From contig NZ_VFNC01000003.1 in NCBI RefSeq assembly GCF_006715395.1, positions 744,001-808,000 of the forward strand: a DNA stretch of 64,000 bases. The letters are read 5' to 3'. Numbering within the stretch: the stretch's first letter is position 1; each line of letters opens with the position of its first letter. Shown in pieces: positions 26,429-35,095 of this stretch. The notes beneath the pieces were generated by a model. That model made no database searches. It had not been told where the DNA came from and saw nothing but the letters and a program-made list of their open reading frames with translations. This DNA is from Streptomyces sp. SLBN-31. GTDB lineage: Bacteria > Actinomycetota > Actinomycetes > Streptomycetales > Streptomycetaceae. A program made the translations under genes and the position numbers.

Positions 26429-26776
26429 ATGAGTTTCGGAGCTGGTGTGCCCACCGTCGAGGTCGGTGACCTGAAGGACGGCGACTTCCTGCTGGACGTC
26501 CGCGAGGACGACGAGTGGAAGGCGGGTCACGCCGAAGGCGCGCTGCACATCCCCATCAGCGAGTTCGTGGCCCGTTACGGCGAGCTCACCGAGGCCGCGC
26601 CGCAGGACGGGCGCGTCAACGTGATCTGCCGCTCCGGCGGCCGCTCGGCCCAGGTCACCATGTACCTGGTCCAGCAGGGCATCGACGCGGTGAACGTCGA
26701 CGGCGGCATGCAGGTGTGGGCGGCCGCCGGCCGGCCCGTCGTGACGGACGAGGGCACGCCCGGGTTCGTGCTGTAG
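26429..26776 (+). CDS. rhodanese-like domain protein
   Basis: This 115-residue single rhodanese domain has FLLDVREDDEWKAGHAEGAL at the N-terminal side and the active-site loop VICRSGGRSAQVT with the catalytic Cys. It would carry sulfane sulfur as a persulfide in the cytoplasm; the acceptor is unknown. The ATG at 26429 (MSFGAGVPTVEV) is chosen, with GGGGG upstream; the in-frame extension to 26405 adds MASGSVGG. It lies 67 bases after the J-domain gene and converges with the acyl-CoA dehydrogenase gene. Confidence 0.9.
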   Translation: MSFGAGVPTVEVGDLKDGDFLLDVREDDEWKAGHAEGALHIPISEFVARYGELTEAAPQDGRVNVICRSGGRSAQVTMYLVQQGIDAVNVDGGMQVWAAAGRPVVTDEGTPGFVL

Positions 26777-26792
26777 GAGGCGCGGCGGGCGC

Positions 26793-27926
26793 TCAGCCCA
26801 GCGGGTGTGCCGCCAGCAGGTCGCCGAGGGCCTCCTCGTGCGCCGCCGCCGGGCCGAGCGACAGCTCCAGGTGCTTGGCCCAGGCGTGGTACCGGTGCAG
26901 CGGGTACTCCACGTCCGCGCCGAAGCCGCCGTGCAGATGCTGCGCCGTCTGCACGACCCGGCGCACCCCTTCCGACGCCCAGATCTTGGCGACGGCCACG
27001 TCCCCGGAGGCGGGCAGCGCACCGGACGCGCCGGAGGCGATCCGCCAGGCCGCCTGCCAGAGCGTGGCCTCCATGGCCCGCAGGTCGATGTAGCGGTCGG
27101 CGGCCTGCACGGCCACCGCCTGGAACGTGGCGATCGGGTGCCCGAACTGCTCCCGCTTGCCCGCGTATTCGCTGGTCATCGCGAGGACGCGCTCGCCCAG
27201 CCCGAGAGCCAGGGCGCAGGTCCCGGTGGTCAGCAGATCACGCAGCCACTCCCAGGCGCCGTCGGCGTCCATGACGTCGCGGGCCGGAACGCGCACGGAG
27301 TCCAGGCGCAGTTCGCCGAGCCGCTCGCCGGACGTGGAGACCTGCTCGGCGAGTGCGACCCCCTCGTGGCCGGGCGGCACCACGGCGAGCAGCGTCCGGT
27401 CCGTGGCGGTGCGGGCGGGCAACAGCACGAAGTCGGCGTTGTGCGCCCAGGGCACCGCGGTCTGCACACCGTCCAGAAGCCAGCCGTCGCCGTCCTGCCG
27501 TGCGCTCACGGCGAGTTCGGCCGGGTCGTGCCCGGTGCGGCCGTGTGCGGCGACGGTCAGCACCAGCTCCCCACGGGCCGCCCCCGGCAGCAGCGCCGAC
27601 CTCAACTCCTCACTGCCGTAGGCCTGTACGGCAGCGGAGGCGGCGCTGCTCTCCAGCAGCGGCACCCGGGCCAGCTTCCTCGCCGACTCCCGCAGCACCA
27701 GGCACAGCGCGATCGCGTCCAGGCCCGCCCCGCCGTATCGCGGGTCGAGGAGCAGGCTCAGCAGGTCCGCCTCGGCGAGCTTCGCCCACAGCGCCCGGTC
27801 CAAGTCGTCGGCGACGGCGCCCGCGACGAGCGAGGGAGAGGGCACCGTGTCCGGCGCCACCCCGGCGAACACTCCGCGCGCCGCCTCGGCCGCCGCCTGC
27901 TGCTCCTCGGTGAAGGTGAAGTCCAC
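26793..27926 (-). CDS. acyl-CoA dehydrogenase family protein
   Basis: This 377-residue flavoprotein begins MDFTFTEEQQAAAEAARGVF, with the middle beta domain (WLLDGVQTAVPWAHNADFVLLP) and C-terminal helical domain (KREQFGHPIATFQAVAVQAAD, then QHLHGGFGADVEYPLHRY). Such enzymes desaturate acyl-CoA thioesters using FAD. The usual catalytic-Glu context is not obvious, and the sequence resembles the sterol/FadE-like subgroup that often works as heteromers, yet no partner gene is adjacent. Two operator-like palindromes, one matching the KstR consensus, lie 31-60 bases upstream. The paa operon ends upstream on the same strand. Confidence 0.87.
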   Translation of the reverse strand: MDFTFTEEQQAAAEAARGVFAGVAPDTVPSPSLVAGAVADDLDRALWAKLAEADLLSLLLDPRYGGAGLDAIALCLVLRESARKLARVPLLESSAASAAVQAYGSEELRSALLPGAARGELVLTVAAHGRTGHDPAELAVSARQDGDGWLLDGVQTAVPWAHNADFVLLPARTATDRTLLAVVPPGHEGVALAEQVSTSGERLGELRLDSVRVPARDVMDADGAWEWLRDLLTTGTCALALGLGERVLAMTSEYAGKREQFGHPIATFQAVAVQAADRYIDLRAMEATLWQAAWRIASGASGALPASGDVAVAKIWASEGVRRVVQTAQHLHGGFGADVEYPLHRYHAWAKHLELSLGPAAAHEEALGDLLAAHPLG

Positions 27927-27953
27927 GGTCCTGTCCCTCCGGAGGGTCCGCTG

Positions 27954-27969
27954 ATCTGACGGACCGTCA
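27954..27969. promoter_or_regulatory. palindromic operator TGACGGACCGTCA upstream of the acyl-CoA dehydrogenase
   Basis: TGACGG (27957-27962) and CCGTCA (27964-27969) are perfect arms around one base. The enclosing 16-mer ATCTGACGGACCGTCA matches ATCTGACTGGTCGTCA at 773-788 except in four central positions. Confidence 0.5.
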
Positions 27970-27972
27970 AGA

Positions 27973-27986
27973 TAGAACAGGTTCTA
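27973..27986. promoter_or_regulatory. KstR-type operator TAGAACAGGTTCTA
   Basis: The 14-mer is a perfect palindrome (TAGAAC, AG, GTTCTA) that fits TNNAACNNGTTNNA, the KstR consensus known from mycobacterial sterol catabolism. It lies 47-60 bases upstream of the acyl-CoA dehydrogenase start. Confidence 0.6.
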
Positions 27987-28053
27987 GGAGAAGGGAACGG
28001 GCCCGTCGGCCACGAGCGGGCCGACGGTGTTCAGGAGGGCGCGGCGCCGGCGT

Positions 28054-29118
28054 TCACCTGTCGAAGTCCAGCTCCACCTTCTCCGTCACCGGATGCGACT
28101 GGCAGGCCAGCACGTAGCCCGCCTCGGTCTCCTCCTTCTCCAGCGCGAAGTTGCGGTCCATGCGCACCTCGCCGGAGACCAGGAACGCCCGGCACGTCCC
28201 GCACACCCCGCCCTTGCAGGCGTAGGGCGCGTCGGGACGGTTGCGCAGGACCGTCTCCAGCAGGGACTCGCCGTCGCGGACGGGCCAGGTGCCGCCGCGG
28301 CCGTCGAGGCGCGCGGTGACCGAGCTGTGGACCGGGGCGGAGACGGGGGTGGCGGCCGGGGCGGCGCTGTCCACGTGGAAGATCTCCTCGTGGATGCGGG
28401 CGCGCGGGACGCCGAGCGCGCGCAGCGTCCGCTCCGCCCCCTGCACCAGCCCGAACGGCCCGCACAGGAACCACCCCGCCACCTGACCCACCGGCAGCAG
28501 CGCCGGGAGCAGTCCGGTCAGCCGCTCCTGGTCGAGCCGGCCGGACGGCAGCCCCGCCTGCTGTTCCTCCCGGGACAGCACCGTCACCAACTGCAGCCGG
28601 TCGGGATAGCGGTCCTTGAGGTCGGCGACCTCCTCCAGGAACATCGTCGAGGCGGCGGTACGGTCGCTGCGTATCAGGCAGAACCGGGCCCCGGGTTCGC
28701 GCGCGAGCAGTGTCGAGACGATCGACAGCACCGGGGTGATGCCGCTGCCGCCGACGACGGCCGCGTACAGGCCGGGCGCCGGATCGAGGGTGAAGCGGCC
28801 GGCCGGTGTCATCACCTCCAGCTCGTCGCCGAGGTCGATCTCCTTGAGCGCGTACGTCGAGAAGGCCCCGCCCTCGACCAGCCGCACCCCGACCCGAAGG
28901 ATGGCCGGGCCCTCGTCGCCGGGGGCCGGTGCCGGGGAGCAGATCGAGTACGTGCGCCGGATCTCCGTGCCGTCGACCCTCCGGCGCAGCGCGAGGTGCT
29001 GGCCCGGGGCGTGCCGGTACTCCTCGCGCAGTTCCGGCGGAACGGCGAGGGTGAGGGCCACGGAGTCGTCGGTGAGCCGTTCGACCGCAGCCACGGGGAG
29101 CGAGTGGAAGCGGGCCAT
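28054..29118 (-). CDS. paaE: phenylacetyl-CoA epoxidase subunit PaaE (reductase)
   Basis: This 354-residue flavin and iron-sulfur reductase passes electrons from NAD(P)H to the PaaABC oxygenase. It has an FNR-type FAD domain (RRTYSICSPAPAPGDEGP), an NAD-binding domain (AAVVGGSGITPVLSIVSTLL, then FLCGPFGLVQGAERTL) and a C-terminal plant-type 2Fe-2S domain (YACKGGVCGTCRAF with the fourth Cys in VLACQSHPV). It starts directly after the paaD stop, with no spacing, and is the last gene of paaABCDE. Confidence 0.95.
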   Translation of the reverse strand: MARFHSLPVAAVERLTDDSVALTLAVPPELREEYRHAPGQHLALRRRVDGTEIRRTYSICSPAPAPGDEGPAILRVGVRLVEGGAFSTYALKEIDLGDELEVMTPAGRFTLDPAPGLYAAVVGGSGITPVLSIVSTLLAREPGARFCLIRSDRTAASTMFLEEVADLKDRYPDRLQLVTVLSREEQQAGLPSGRLDQERLTGLLPALLPVGQVAGWFLCGPFGLVQGAERTLRALGVPRARIHEEIFHVDSAAPAATPVSAPVHSSVTARLDGRGGTWPVRDGESLLETVLRNRPDAPYACKGGVCGTCRAFLVSGEVRMDRNFALEKEETEAGYVLACQSHPVTEKVELDFDR

Positions 29119-29691
29119 CTACAGCTCCTTGAAGTGGTCGAAGGGTTCACGGCAGGCGAGGCAGCGGCGCAGCGCCTTGCACGCCGTGGAGGAGAAGCGG
29201 CTGAGCAGCTCGGTGTCGGGGGAGCCGCAGTGCGGGCAGTGGACGGGGTCGGCGTCGAGGGACCGGTGCGGGACCGAGCCGGCCTGCGGACCGTCGCCCG
29301 CCGTCCGCGTCGGGCCCAGTGGCAGCGGGACCGGTCCGGCCGCCGCTCGGGTGCGCGGCGGCGCGATCCCGAACTCCCGCAGCTTGCGCCGTCCTTCGTC
29401 CGTGATGTCGTCGGTCGACCAGGCGGGCACGAGCACCGTGCGGACCTCGACCTCGCGCACGCCGTGCGCGTGCAGCGCCCGTTCTATGTCCAGGGACATG
29501 GTCTCCAGCGCCGGGCAGCCGGTGTACGTCGGCGTCAGCTCCACCTCGACCGAGTCCGCGCCGCGCAGGTGCACCGCGCGGACTACGCCGAGCTCCCGCA
29601 GGGTGAGCGCGGGCAGTTCGGGGTCGGGAACCGAACCGGCGATCCCCAGGAGCTCCGCCTCCAGTGCCGTCGTCCCGGTGGCCGTCACCAT
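29119..29691 (-). CDS. paaD: PaaD, iron-sulfur assembly factor for phenylacetyl-CoA epoxidase
   Basis: This 190-residue protein has a MIP18/DUF59 domain (VPDPELPALTLRELGVV, then LTPTYTGCPALETM) with the conserved Cys, and a C-terminal zinc-ribbon-like region (HCPHCGSPDTEL, then CLACREPFDHF). PaaD is needed to mature the epoxidase, probably its Fe-S clusters. The ATG at 29691 overlaps the paaC stop by 7 bases. Translationally coupled within paaABCDE. Confidence 0.94.
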   Translation of the reverse strand: MVTATGTTALEAELLGIAGSVPDPELPALTLRELGVVRAVHLRGADSVEVELTPTYTGCPALETMSLDIERALHAHGVREVEVRTVLVPAWSTDDITDEGRRKLREFGIAPPRTRAAAGPVPLPLGPTRTAGDGPQAGSVPHRSLDADPVHCPHCGSPDTELLSRFSSTACKALRRCLACREPFDHFKEL

Positions 29692-30416
29692 GACGCCCCC
29701 GGGTGGCTGCGGTGCAGGTACTGCATCTCGGCGAGCATCCGGCCGAAGGGTTCGGTGTGCACGCCCTGCCGGCCCGCGCCGGCCGTCCAGGCGCCGGACC
29801 GGGGTCCCTCGGGGACCGTGAGGGTCGCCCGGCGCAGCACGCCCCCGACCGCGTCCAGCCAGGCCGCCTCCAGCGCGGACGGGTCGACGTCCAGTCCTTC
29901 CACCGGCTGGAACATCTCGCCGGTGAACCGCCACAGGGCCGCCGTCGCCCGCAGCATCCGCTCGCGACTGGACTCGGTGCCGTCGCCGATCCGCAGGGTC
30001 CACTGCTCGGCGTGGTCGCGGTGATAGGCGACCTCCTTGACGGCCTTGGTGGCGAGACCGGCGAATAGGCCGTCACCGGCGGCCAGTTCGGTGTACAGCA
30101 GGTGCTGGTAGGTGGAGAAGTAGAGCTGGCGGGCGATGGTGTGGGCGAAGTCGCCGTTGGGCTGCTCGACCAGCTGGAGGTTGCGGAAGGACCGTTCCTC
30201 GCGCAGGTACGCCAGCTCGTCCTCGTCGCCGACCATGGACAGCAGCACGCGGGCCTGGCCGAGCAGGTCCAGCGCGATGTTCGCGAGGGCGACCTCCTCC
30301 TCCAGGACGGGGGCGTGGCCCGCCCACTCCCCCAGGCGGTGGGAGAGCACCAGGGCGTCGTCGCCGAGGGCGAGGGCGGCGGTCGTGGGGACGGGCGTCG
30401 TCCGTGGTGCCGTCAC
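29685..30416 (-). CDS. paaC: phenylacetyl-CoA epoxidase subunit PaaC
   Basis: This 243-residue ferritin-like structural subunit pairs with PaaA in the epoxidase core. Recognisable segments are LGDDALVLSHRLGEWAGHAP, ANIALDLLGQARVLL and KAVKEVAYHRDHAEQW; PaaC lacks the full diiron ligand set of PaaA. The GTG at 30416 overlaps the paaB stop as GTGA; the longer upstream frame runs through paaB and is excluded. Confidence 0.95.
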   Translation of the reverse strand: MTAPRTTPVPTTAALALGDDALVLSHRLGEWAGHAPVLEEEVALANIALDLLGQARVLLSMVGDEDELAYLREERSFRNLQLVEQPNGDFAHTIARQLYFSTYQHLLYTELAAGDGLFAGLATKAVKEVAYHRDHAEQWTLRIGDGTESSRERMLRATAALWRFTGEMFQPVEGLDVDPSALEAAWLDAVGGVLRRATLTVPEGPRSGAWTAGAGRQGVHTEPFGRMLAEMQYLHRSHPGASW

Positions 30417-30700
30417 AGGTGCTTCACCCCTTCCGGGATCTCGTAGAACGTGGGGTGCCGGTACGGCTTGTCGGCGGCCGGATCGAAGAACGGGTCCTTC
30501 TCGTCCGGTGAGGACGCGGTGATCGCCGCGGACGGGACGACCCAGATGGAGACGCCCTCGCCGCGCCGGGTGTACAGGTCGCGGGCGTTGCGCAGGGCGA
30601 ACTCGGCGTCCGGCGCGTGCAGGCTGCCGGCGTGGGTGTGGGCGAGGCCCCGGCGCGAGCGCACGAAGACCTCCCACAGGGGCCAGTCGGTGTTCGTCAT
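30413..30700 (-). CDS. paaB: phenylacetyl-CoA epoxidase subunit PaaB
   Basis: This 95-residue small subunit bridges the epoxidase hetero-oligomers. It reads [20 protein letters not shown], then [18 protein letters not shown] and [13 protein letters not shown], which is the usual PaaB pattern and length. It overlaps paaA (ATGA) and paaC (GTGA) by 4 bases each. Confidence 0.95.
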   Translation of the reverse strand: MTNTDWPLWEVFVRSRRGLAHTHAGSLHAPDAEFALRNARDLYTRRGEGVSIWVVPSAAITASSPDEKDPFFDPAADKPYRHPTFYEIPEGVKHL

Positions 30701-31692
30701 GCCTGCATCGCTCCCGTGATGTCGTTGTGCTTGGCCGCGTAGGCGGCGGCCGCCTCCCGCACCCACGCGCCCTCTTCGTGGGCCCGCCTGCGCTGGGTGA
30801 GCCGCTGTTCGTTGCACGGTCCGTTGCCCTTGAGGACTTCCTTGAACTCCGTCCAGTCGATCGGGCCGAAGTCGTAGTGCTGCCGCTCCTCGTTCCACTT
30901 CAGGTCGGGGTCGGGGAGGGTGAGACCCAGTGACTCGGCCTGGGGGACGCAGATGTCGACGAAGCGCTGGCGCAGCTCGTCGTTCGAGTGCCGCTTGATC
31001 TTCCACGTCATCGACTGTGCGGAGTGCGCCGACTCGTCGTCGGGCGGGCCGAACATCATCAGCGACGGCCACCACCAGCGGTCGACGGCGTCCTGCGCCA
31101 TCGCGTGCTGCTCCGCGGTGCCACGGCTCAGGGCGAGCAGCAGCTCGTAGCCCTGGCGCTGGTGGAAGGACTCCTCCTTGCAGATGCGGATCATCGCGCG
31201 CGCGTACGGGCCGTAGGAGCAGCGGCACAGCGGCACCTGGTTGGTGATCGCTGCGCCGTCCACCAGCCAGCCGATCGCGCCGACGTCCGCCCAGGTCAGG
31301 GTCGGGTAGTTGAAGATCGAGGAGTACTTCTGGCGGCCGGCGTGGAGCTTGTCGAGCAGCTCTTCGCGGCTGGTGCCCAGCGTTTCGGCCGCGCTGTACA
31401 GATACAGGCCGTGCCCCGCCTCGTCCTGGACCTTGGCCATCAGGATGGCCTTGCGGCGCAGCGAGGGGGCGCGGGTGATCCAGTTGGCCTCCGGCTGCAT
31501 GCCGATGATCTCGGAGTGGGCGTGCTGGGCCATCTGCCGCACCAGCGTCGCGCGGTAGGCGTCCGGCATCCAGTCCCGCGGTTCGATGCGCTCGTCGGCG
31601 GCCACGGCGGCGTCGAAGGCGCGCTCGTACGCGGTGGTGTCGGCGCCCGCCTTCTCGGCGCCGTACGTCTGGTGCGCGGCTGCTGTCGCCAT
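30697..31692 (-). CDS. paaA: phenylacetyl-CoA epoxidase catalytic subunit PaaA
   Basis: This 331-residue diiron oxygenase epoxidises the ring of phenylacetyl-CoA. Helices with the carboxylate/His ligands are seen in [40 protein letters not shown] and DDESAHSAQ. The ATG at 31692 is preceded by GAGGGGG; a much longer upstream frame shows no family similarity. It is the first gene of paaABCDE; the operator at 31734-31747 and a TTGACA (complement at 31783-31788) lie upstream. Confidence 0.96.
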   Translation of the reverse strand: MATAAAHQTYGAEKAGADTTAYERAFDAAVAADERIEPRDWMPDAYRATLVRQMAQHAHSEIIGMQPEANWITRAPSLRRKAILMAKVQDEAGHGLYLYSAAETLGTSREELLDKLHAGRQKYSSIFNYPTLTWADVGAIGWLVDGAAITNQVPLCRCSYGPYARAMIRICKEESFHQRQGYELLLALSRGTAEQHAMAQDAVDRWWWPSLMMFGPPDDESAHSAQSMTWKIKRHSNDELRQRFVDICVPQAESLGLTLPDPDLKWNEERQHYDFGPIDWTEFKEVLKGNGPCNEQRLTQRRRAHEEGAWVREAAAAYAAKHNDITGAMQA

Positions 31693-31733
31693 GTGGCCCC
31701 CTCGACCTGGGCTCTGCCCGGAACTGTCTACCG

Positions 31734-31747
31734 ACCGATCGTTCGGT
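31734..31747. promoter_or_regulatory. PaaR-like operator upstream of paaA
   Basis: ACCGATCGTTCGGT fits ACCG-NNCGNN-CGGT exactly and is the reverse complement of the site at 36874-36887. It lies about 42-55 bases upstream of the paaA start. Confidence 0.65.
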
Positions 31748-31984
31748 CCGTGCGATTCCATGGTGGGTCGGGCGCCGTAAGGTGTCAACCGCTGTGGATA
31801 ACCCGCGGCCGTGCCCTGTGGACCACGCCCCTGCGGAGCATGGGAATGGGGCGGGTGGGGGCTGTGCGTCGCATGCGGGTCTGAGTACCGTTCCGTGCGA
31901 CTGCGGTGGAGCGGCACATGCGGGCGACTCGGCGCCCGCGGCCGGACAGCCGGAAGACGGACACGGAACGGGAAACGGGGCGGA

Positions 31985-33088
31985 ATGGACGCGTACGACA
32001 CTGGCTCGCACGCCCGGCACGGGCTGGACGGGCCCGACGGGGCGCCCGAGCCGGCCGGTGGGGCGGAGCCGGGTGGGGGCTCGGATTCCGGCGGTGGTGT
32101 GGGGTCCGGCGGGGCCTCGGAGTCGGGCGGTGGCGTGGGGTCCGGCGGGGGCTCGGACTCCGCCGGTGCAGTGGGGTCCGCCGGTGCGAGTGAGTCTGGC
32201 GGTGCGAGTGAGGCTGGCGTTGCCAATGAGCCCGGCGGGGCCGCCGAGAGCACCGGTGGCGTGGAGGCAGACGGTTCGACCGAGCCTGACGGCTGCCCTG
32301 CTCCCATGCCTCGAGGGGACCGGGTCGCCGGGCTGCCCGGCCCGCGGTCGGAGGCGTCCGTGGCCGATGACGGCCCGGCGGCGGGCGGAGCCGGTTCCGG
32401 GCCGCTCACCGTCGTCGTCACCGACACGTTCCCCGAACCCCGCCGCGGTGTCGCCGCCCTGTCGTTCCGCTATCGGATAGCCGCCGCGGTGGCCGTGGCC
32501 GTCGTCGCCGTCACGGTGTTCGTGCACATCGGCATGGTGTTCCTGCACGTCGCGCCGTCGAACACGCTCACCAAGGAGCACGGCAAGGCGATCGACGACT
32601 GGATCTACCCGGAGTTCGAGCAGAACTGGAAGCTGTTCGCGCCCAACCCGCTGCAGCAGAACATCGCGGTCCAGGTCCGTGCCGAGGTGAAGACGGCGGA
32701 CGGCGATGTGCGCACCACCGGCTGGTACGACCTGTCCGCCGAGGACGGCCGGGCCATCGACGCCAACCCGGTGCCGAGCCACACCCAGCAGAACGAACTG
32801 CGCCGTGCCTGGGACTTCTTCGTCGCCACGCACGACGCCTCAAACCGCGCGACGGGCACGCGCGGCTCCCTCGCCGAGACGTACATGCGGCGCATCGTGG
32901 CGCTGCGGCTGGACCGCGACGACGCGGCCGGAAAGAACGGCACGATCACCCGGGTCCAGGTCCGTTCGAGCACCACGAACGTGCCCCCGCCGCCATGGAG
33001 CACGGAGAGGGTCTCGAACCAACCGATGTACCGCATGCTGCCCTGGTGGCCCGTGACGGCCGCCGACACCGCCGGGGGTGCCGAGTGA
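31985..33088 (+). CDS. DUF5819 family membrane protein
   Basis: This 367-residue protein has a Gly/Ser/Ala-rich low-complexity N-terminus (about 20-90) containing tandem 12-residue repeats. One membrane helix follows near 165-190 ([20 protein letters not shown]), then an extracytoplasmic domain with [20 protein letters not shown], the hallmark I associate with DUF5819. Function is unknown. The ATG at 31985 follows GGGGCGGA; the frame upstream to 31811 is poor. Its stop overlaps the HTTM gene's GTG, so the two are made together and probably form a membrane complex. Confidence 0.82.
   Translation: MDAYDTGSHARHGLDGPDGAPEPAGGAEPGGGSDSGGGVGSGGASESGGGVGSGGGSDSAGAVGSAGASESGGASEAGVANEPGGAAESTGGVEADGSTEPDGCPAPMPRGDRVAGLPGPRSEASVADDGPAAGGAGSGPLTVVVTDTFPEPRRGVAALSFRYRIAAAVAVAVVAVTVFVHIGMVFLHVAPSNTLTKEHGKAIDDWIYPEFEQNWKLFAPNPLQQNIAVQVRAEVKTADGDVRTTGWYDLSAEDGRAIDANPVPSHTQQNELRRAWDFFVATHDASNRATGTRGSLAETYMRRIVALRLDRDDAAGKNGTITRVQVRSSTTNVPPPPWSTERVSNQPMYRMLPWWPVTAADTAGGAE
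32087..32194 (+). repeat. three tandem 36-bp repeats in the DUF5819 gene
   Basis: The repeats encode [24 protein letters not shown] and [12 protein letters not shown], followed by a half unit SGGASE to 32212. The DNA copies have diverged at several positions. Such repeats can change copy number between strains. Confidence 0.75.
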
Positions 33089-34299
33089 ACCGTTTCGCCC
33101 TGTCGGTCTCCGCCGGCATCGCCCGCATCACCGAGTCGGCGCTCGGCCCGTACCAGTCCGCCGTGATCCGTATCGGCTTCAGCGCGACCTGGCTGCTGTT
33201 CCTGCTGCGGGAGTTCCCGCACCGCCAGGAGATGTATGGACCCGACGCACCGTGGAGCTGGGGCCTGGCCCACCAGCTCGTCGCCTCCAACGGCGCCTTC
33301 ACGGCCCTGATGTGGTCCGACACCCAGATCTGGTTCGAGCTGCTCTTCGCGCTCGCCGTCCTGGCGAGCGCGCTGCTGCTGTTCGGCTGGCGCACCCGCG
33401 CCATGTCCGTGCTGTTCATGGTCGGGGTCGTCTCGCTGCAGAACCGCAGCGTCTTCATGGGGGACGGCGGCGACAACGTCCTGCACCTGATGTCCGTCTA
33501 CCTGGTCTTCACGCGGTGCGGCCAGGTGTGGTCGCTGGACGCGCGGCGCAAGCGGCTCGCCGACGAGGCACGCGCGCGTGGAGAGCGCGTGGTGGACCGG
33601 ACCGGCCCCGCCCTGTGGGCGGTGTTCGGGTTCGCGCTGGTCGCGGTGACCGCCGGGGGCCGCTTCGACGGGATGGACCCGACGGTGCCCGTCATCCTGT
33701 GGCTGACGTGGGTGGCGCAGGCCGTGTGGTGGGTGGTGGCACGCCGGGCGAAGGGCCGGGAGCCGCGCATCCTGCTGGACGTCGTCGCCAACCTCGCGCA
33801 CAACGGCGCCCTGCTGGTGGTCATGGCCGAGGCCTGCATGATCTACTCCACGGCCGGCTGGTACAAGATCCAGGGCACGCGCTGGCAGGACGGCACCGCC
33901 GTCTACTACCCGCTCCACCTGGACTACTTCTCGCCCTGGCCGGCCCTCGGCGACCTGATGTCGTCCAGCGGCACCATGGTGATGCTCGTGACCTACGGGA
34001 CCGTCATCGTGCAGGTCGCCTTCCCCTTCACGCTGCTCAACCGGCGGCTCAAGAACGTCCTGCTGGCGGTGATGATGACCGAGCACGCGGTGATCGCCGT
34101 GGTCCTCGGGCTGCCGTTCTTCTCGCTGGCGATGATCGCGACGGACGCGGTCTTCCTGCCCACGCCGTTCCTGCTTCTGCTGGGTGGAGTGGTGGCACGC
34201 GCGCGTGACCGCGTCGGCGCGAGGACCGGCCGGACACCGCTGCCCGAGCCGCGGGCCGCGGAGAGCGCCGAACCCACGCACGCGAGCTCCACGGCGTGA
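33085..34299 (+). CDS. HTTM-domain (vitamin K-dependent gamma-carboxylase-like) membrane protein
   Basis: This 404-residue polytopic protein has horizontally transferred transmembrane (HTTM) features: PYQSAVIRIGFSATWLLFL, RSVFMGDGGDNVLHL, MIYSTAGWYKIQGTRWQDGT and YYPLHLDYFSPWP. HTTM proteins resemble the membrane part of gamma-glutamyl carboxylase, but bacterial versions have no proven reaction. It is translationally coupled to the DUF5819 gene (GTGA overlap). The pair recurs in Streptomyces to my recollection, suggesting DUF5819 is its partner. Confidence 0.85.
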   Translation: MNRFALSVSAGIARITESALGPYQSAVIRIGFSATWLLFLLREFPHRQEMYGPDAPWSWGLAHQLVASNGAFTALMWSDTQIWFELLFALAVLASALLLFGWRTRAMSVLFMVGVVSLQNRSVFMGDGGDNVLHLMSVYLVFTRCGQVWSLDARRKRLADEARARGERVVDRTGPALWAVFGFALVAVTAGGRFDGMDPTVPVILWLTWVAQAVWWVVARRAKGREPRILLDVVANLAHNGALLVVMAEACMIYSTAGWYKIQGTRWQDGTAVYYPLHLDYFSPWPALGDLMSSSGTMVMLVTYGTVIVQVAFPFTLLNRRLKNVLLAVMMTEHAVIAVVLGLPFFSLAMIATDAVFLPTPFLLLLGGVVARARDRVGARTGRTPLPEPRAAESAEPTHASSTA

Positions 34300-34330
34300 A
34301 CGCCGTCCGCGCGCACGTAGGCTGCACGTC

Positions 34331-35095
34331 ATGACCGACCCCGCCCCGGACCCGCTGAGCACCTGGCGCCGGCTCGCGGAGGGCGCCGTCCTGCTGGACG
34401 GCTTCCACGCCCTCAAGCACGCCGTCCGCTTCGGTGCCGAGGTTCCGGTGGCGGTCACCGCCGACCGGCGAGCGGCGCTGGCCCTCGCCGACGAGTTGGC
34501 GTCCGACGTACGCGAGACGCTGGCCGCGCTCCTGACGGAGGTGCCGGAGTCGACGTACCGGAGCCTGGTCCCGCGCCCGCATCCCACCGCCGTGGCCGCA
34601 CTCGCGGTCCGGCCCTCGCGGGAGGCGAATCTCCGGAAGCTGGCGCACACCCCGCGCGCCACTCCCGTCGTGGTCCTCGACAACCCGCGCAACCTCGGCA
34701 ACGCGGGCGCGGTGATCCGTCTGGCCGCCGGCTTCGGCGCGACGGGGGTCGTCACCACCGGCACGCTCGACCCCTGGCACCCCACGGTCGTGCGCGGCGG
34801 CGCGGGACTGCACTTCGCGACCGCGGTGGAGCGGATGTCCGTCGAGGAACTGCCGCCGGGACCGCTGTTCGCCCTGGACCCGGAGGGCGACGACGTCCGG
34901 GGCATCAAGCTCCCGGACGACGCCGTCCTCGCCTTCGGCTCCGAGCGAAGCGGCCTGTCCGCCGAACTGCGCGGGCGTGCCGACCACTTGGTGGCCCTGC
35001 CGATGCGCCCGCAGGTCTCCAGCTACAACCTGGCGACGAGCGTCGCCATGACGCTGTACCACTGGAGCCTGACCGGCTTCGACGCCGAGGCCTAG
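34331..35095 (+). CDS. TrmH/SpoU-family RNA 2'-O-methyltransferase
   Basis: This 254-residue SPOUT methyltransferase has the family motifs PVVVLDNPRNLGNAGAVIRLA (motif 1), AFGSERSGLS (motif 2) and MRPQVSSYNLATSVAMTLYHW (motif 3), which form the AdoMet-binding knot. It would 2'-O-methylate ribose in rRNA or tRNA; the target is unknown. ATG at 34331 starts after a 31-base gap from the HTTM gene. It overlaps the convergent paaN stop by 4 bases. Confidence 0.9.
   Translation: MTDPAPDPLSTWRRLAEGAVLLDGFHALKHAVRFGAEVPVAVTADRRAALALADELASDVRETLAALLTEVPESTYRSLVPRPHPTAVAALAVRPSREANLRKLAHTPRATPVVVLDNPRNLGNAGAVIRLAAGFGATGVVTTGTLDPWHPTVVRGGAGLHFATAVERMSVEELPPGPLFALDPEGDDVRGIKLPDDAVLAFGSERSGLSAELRGRADHLVALPMRPQVSSYNLATSVAMTLYHWSLTGFDAEA

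Noticed and set aside
28371..28388. A parS-like word in paaE
   Set aside because: GTCCACGTGGAAG has too many differences from GTTTCACGTGAAAC, and CACGTG cores are common by chance in this DNA.
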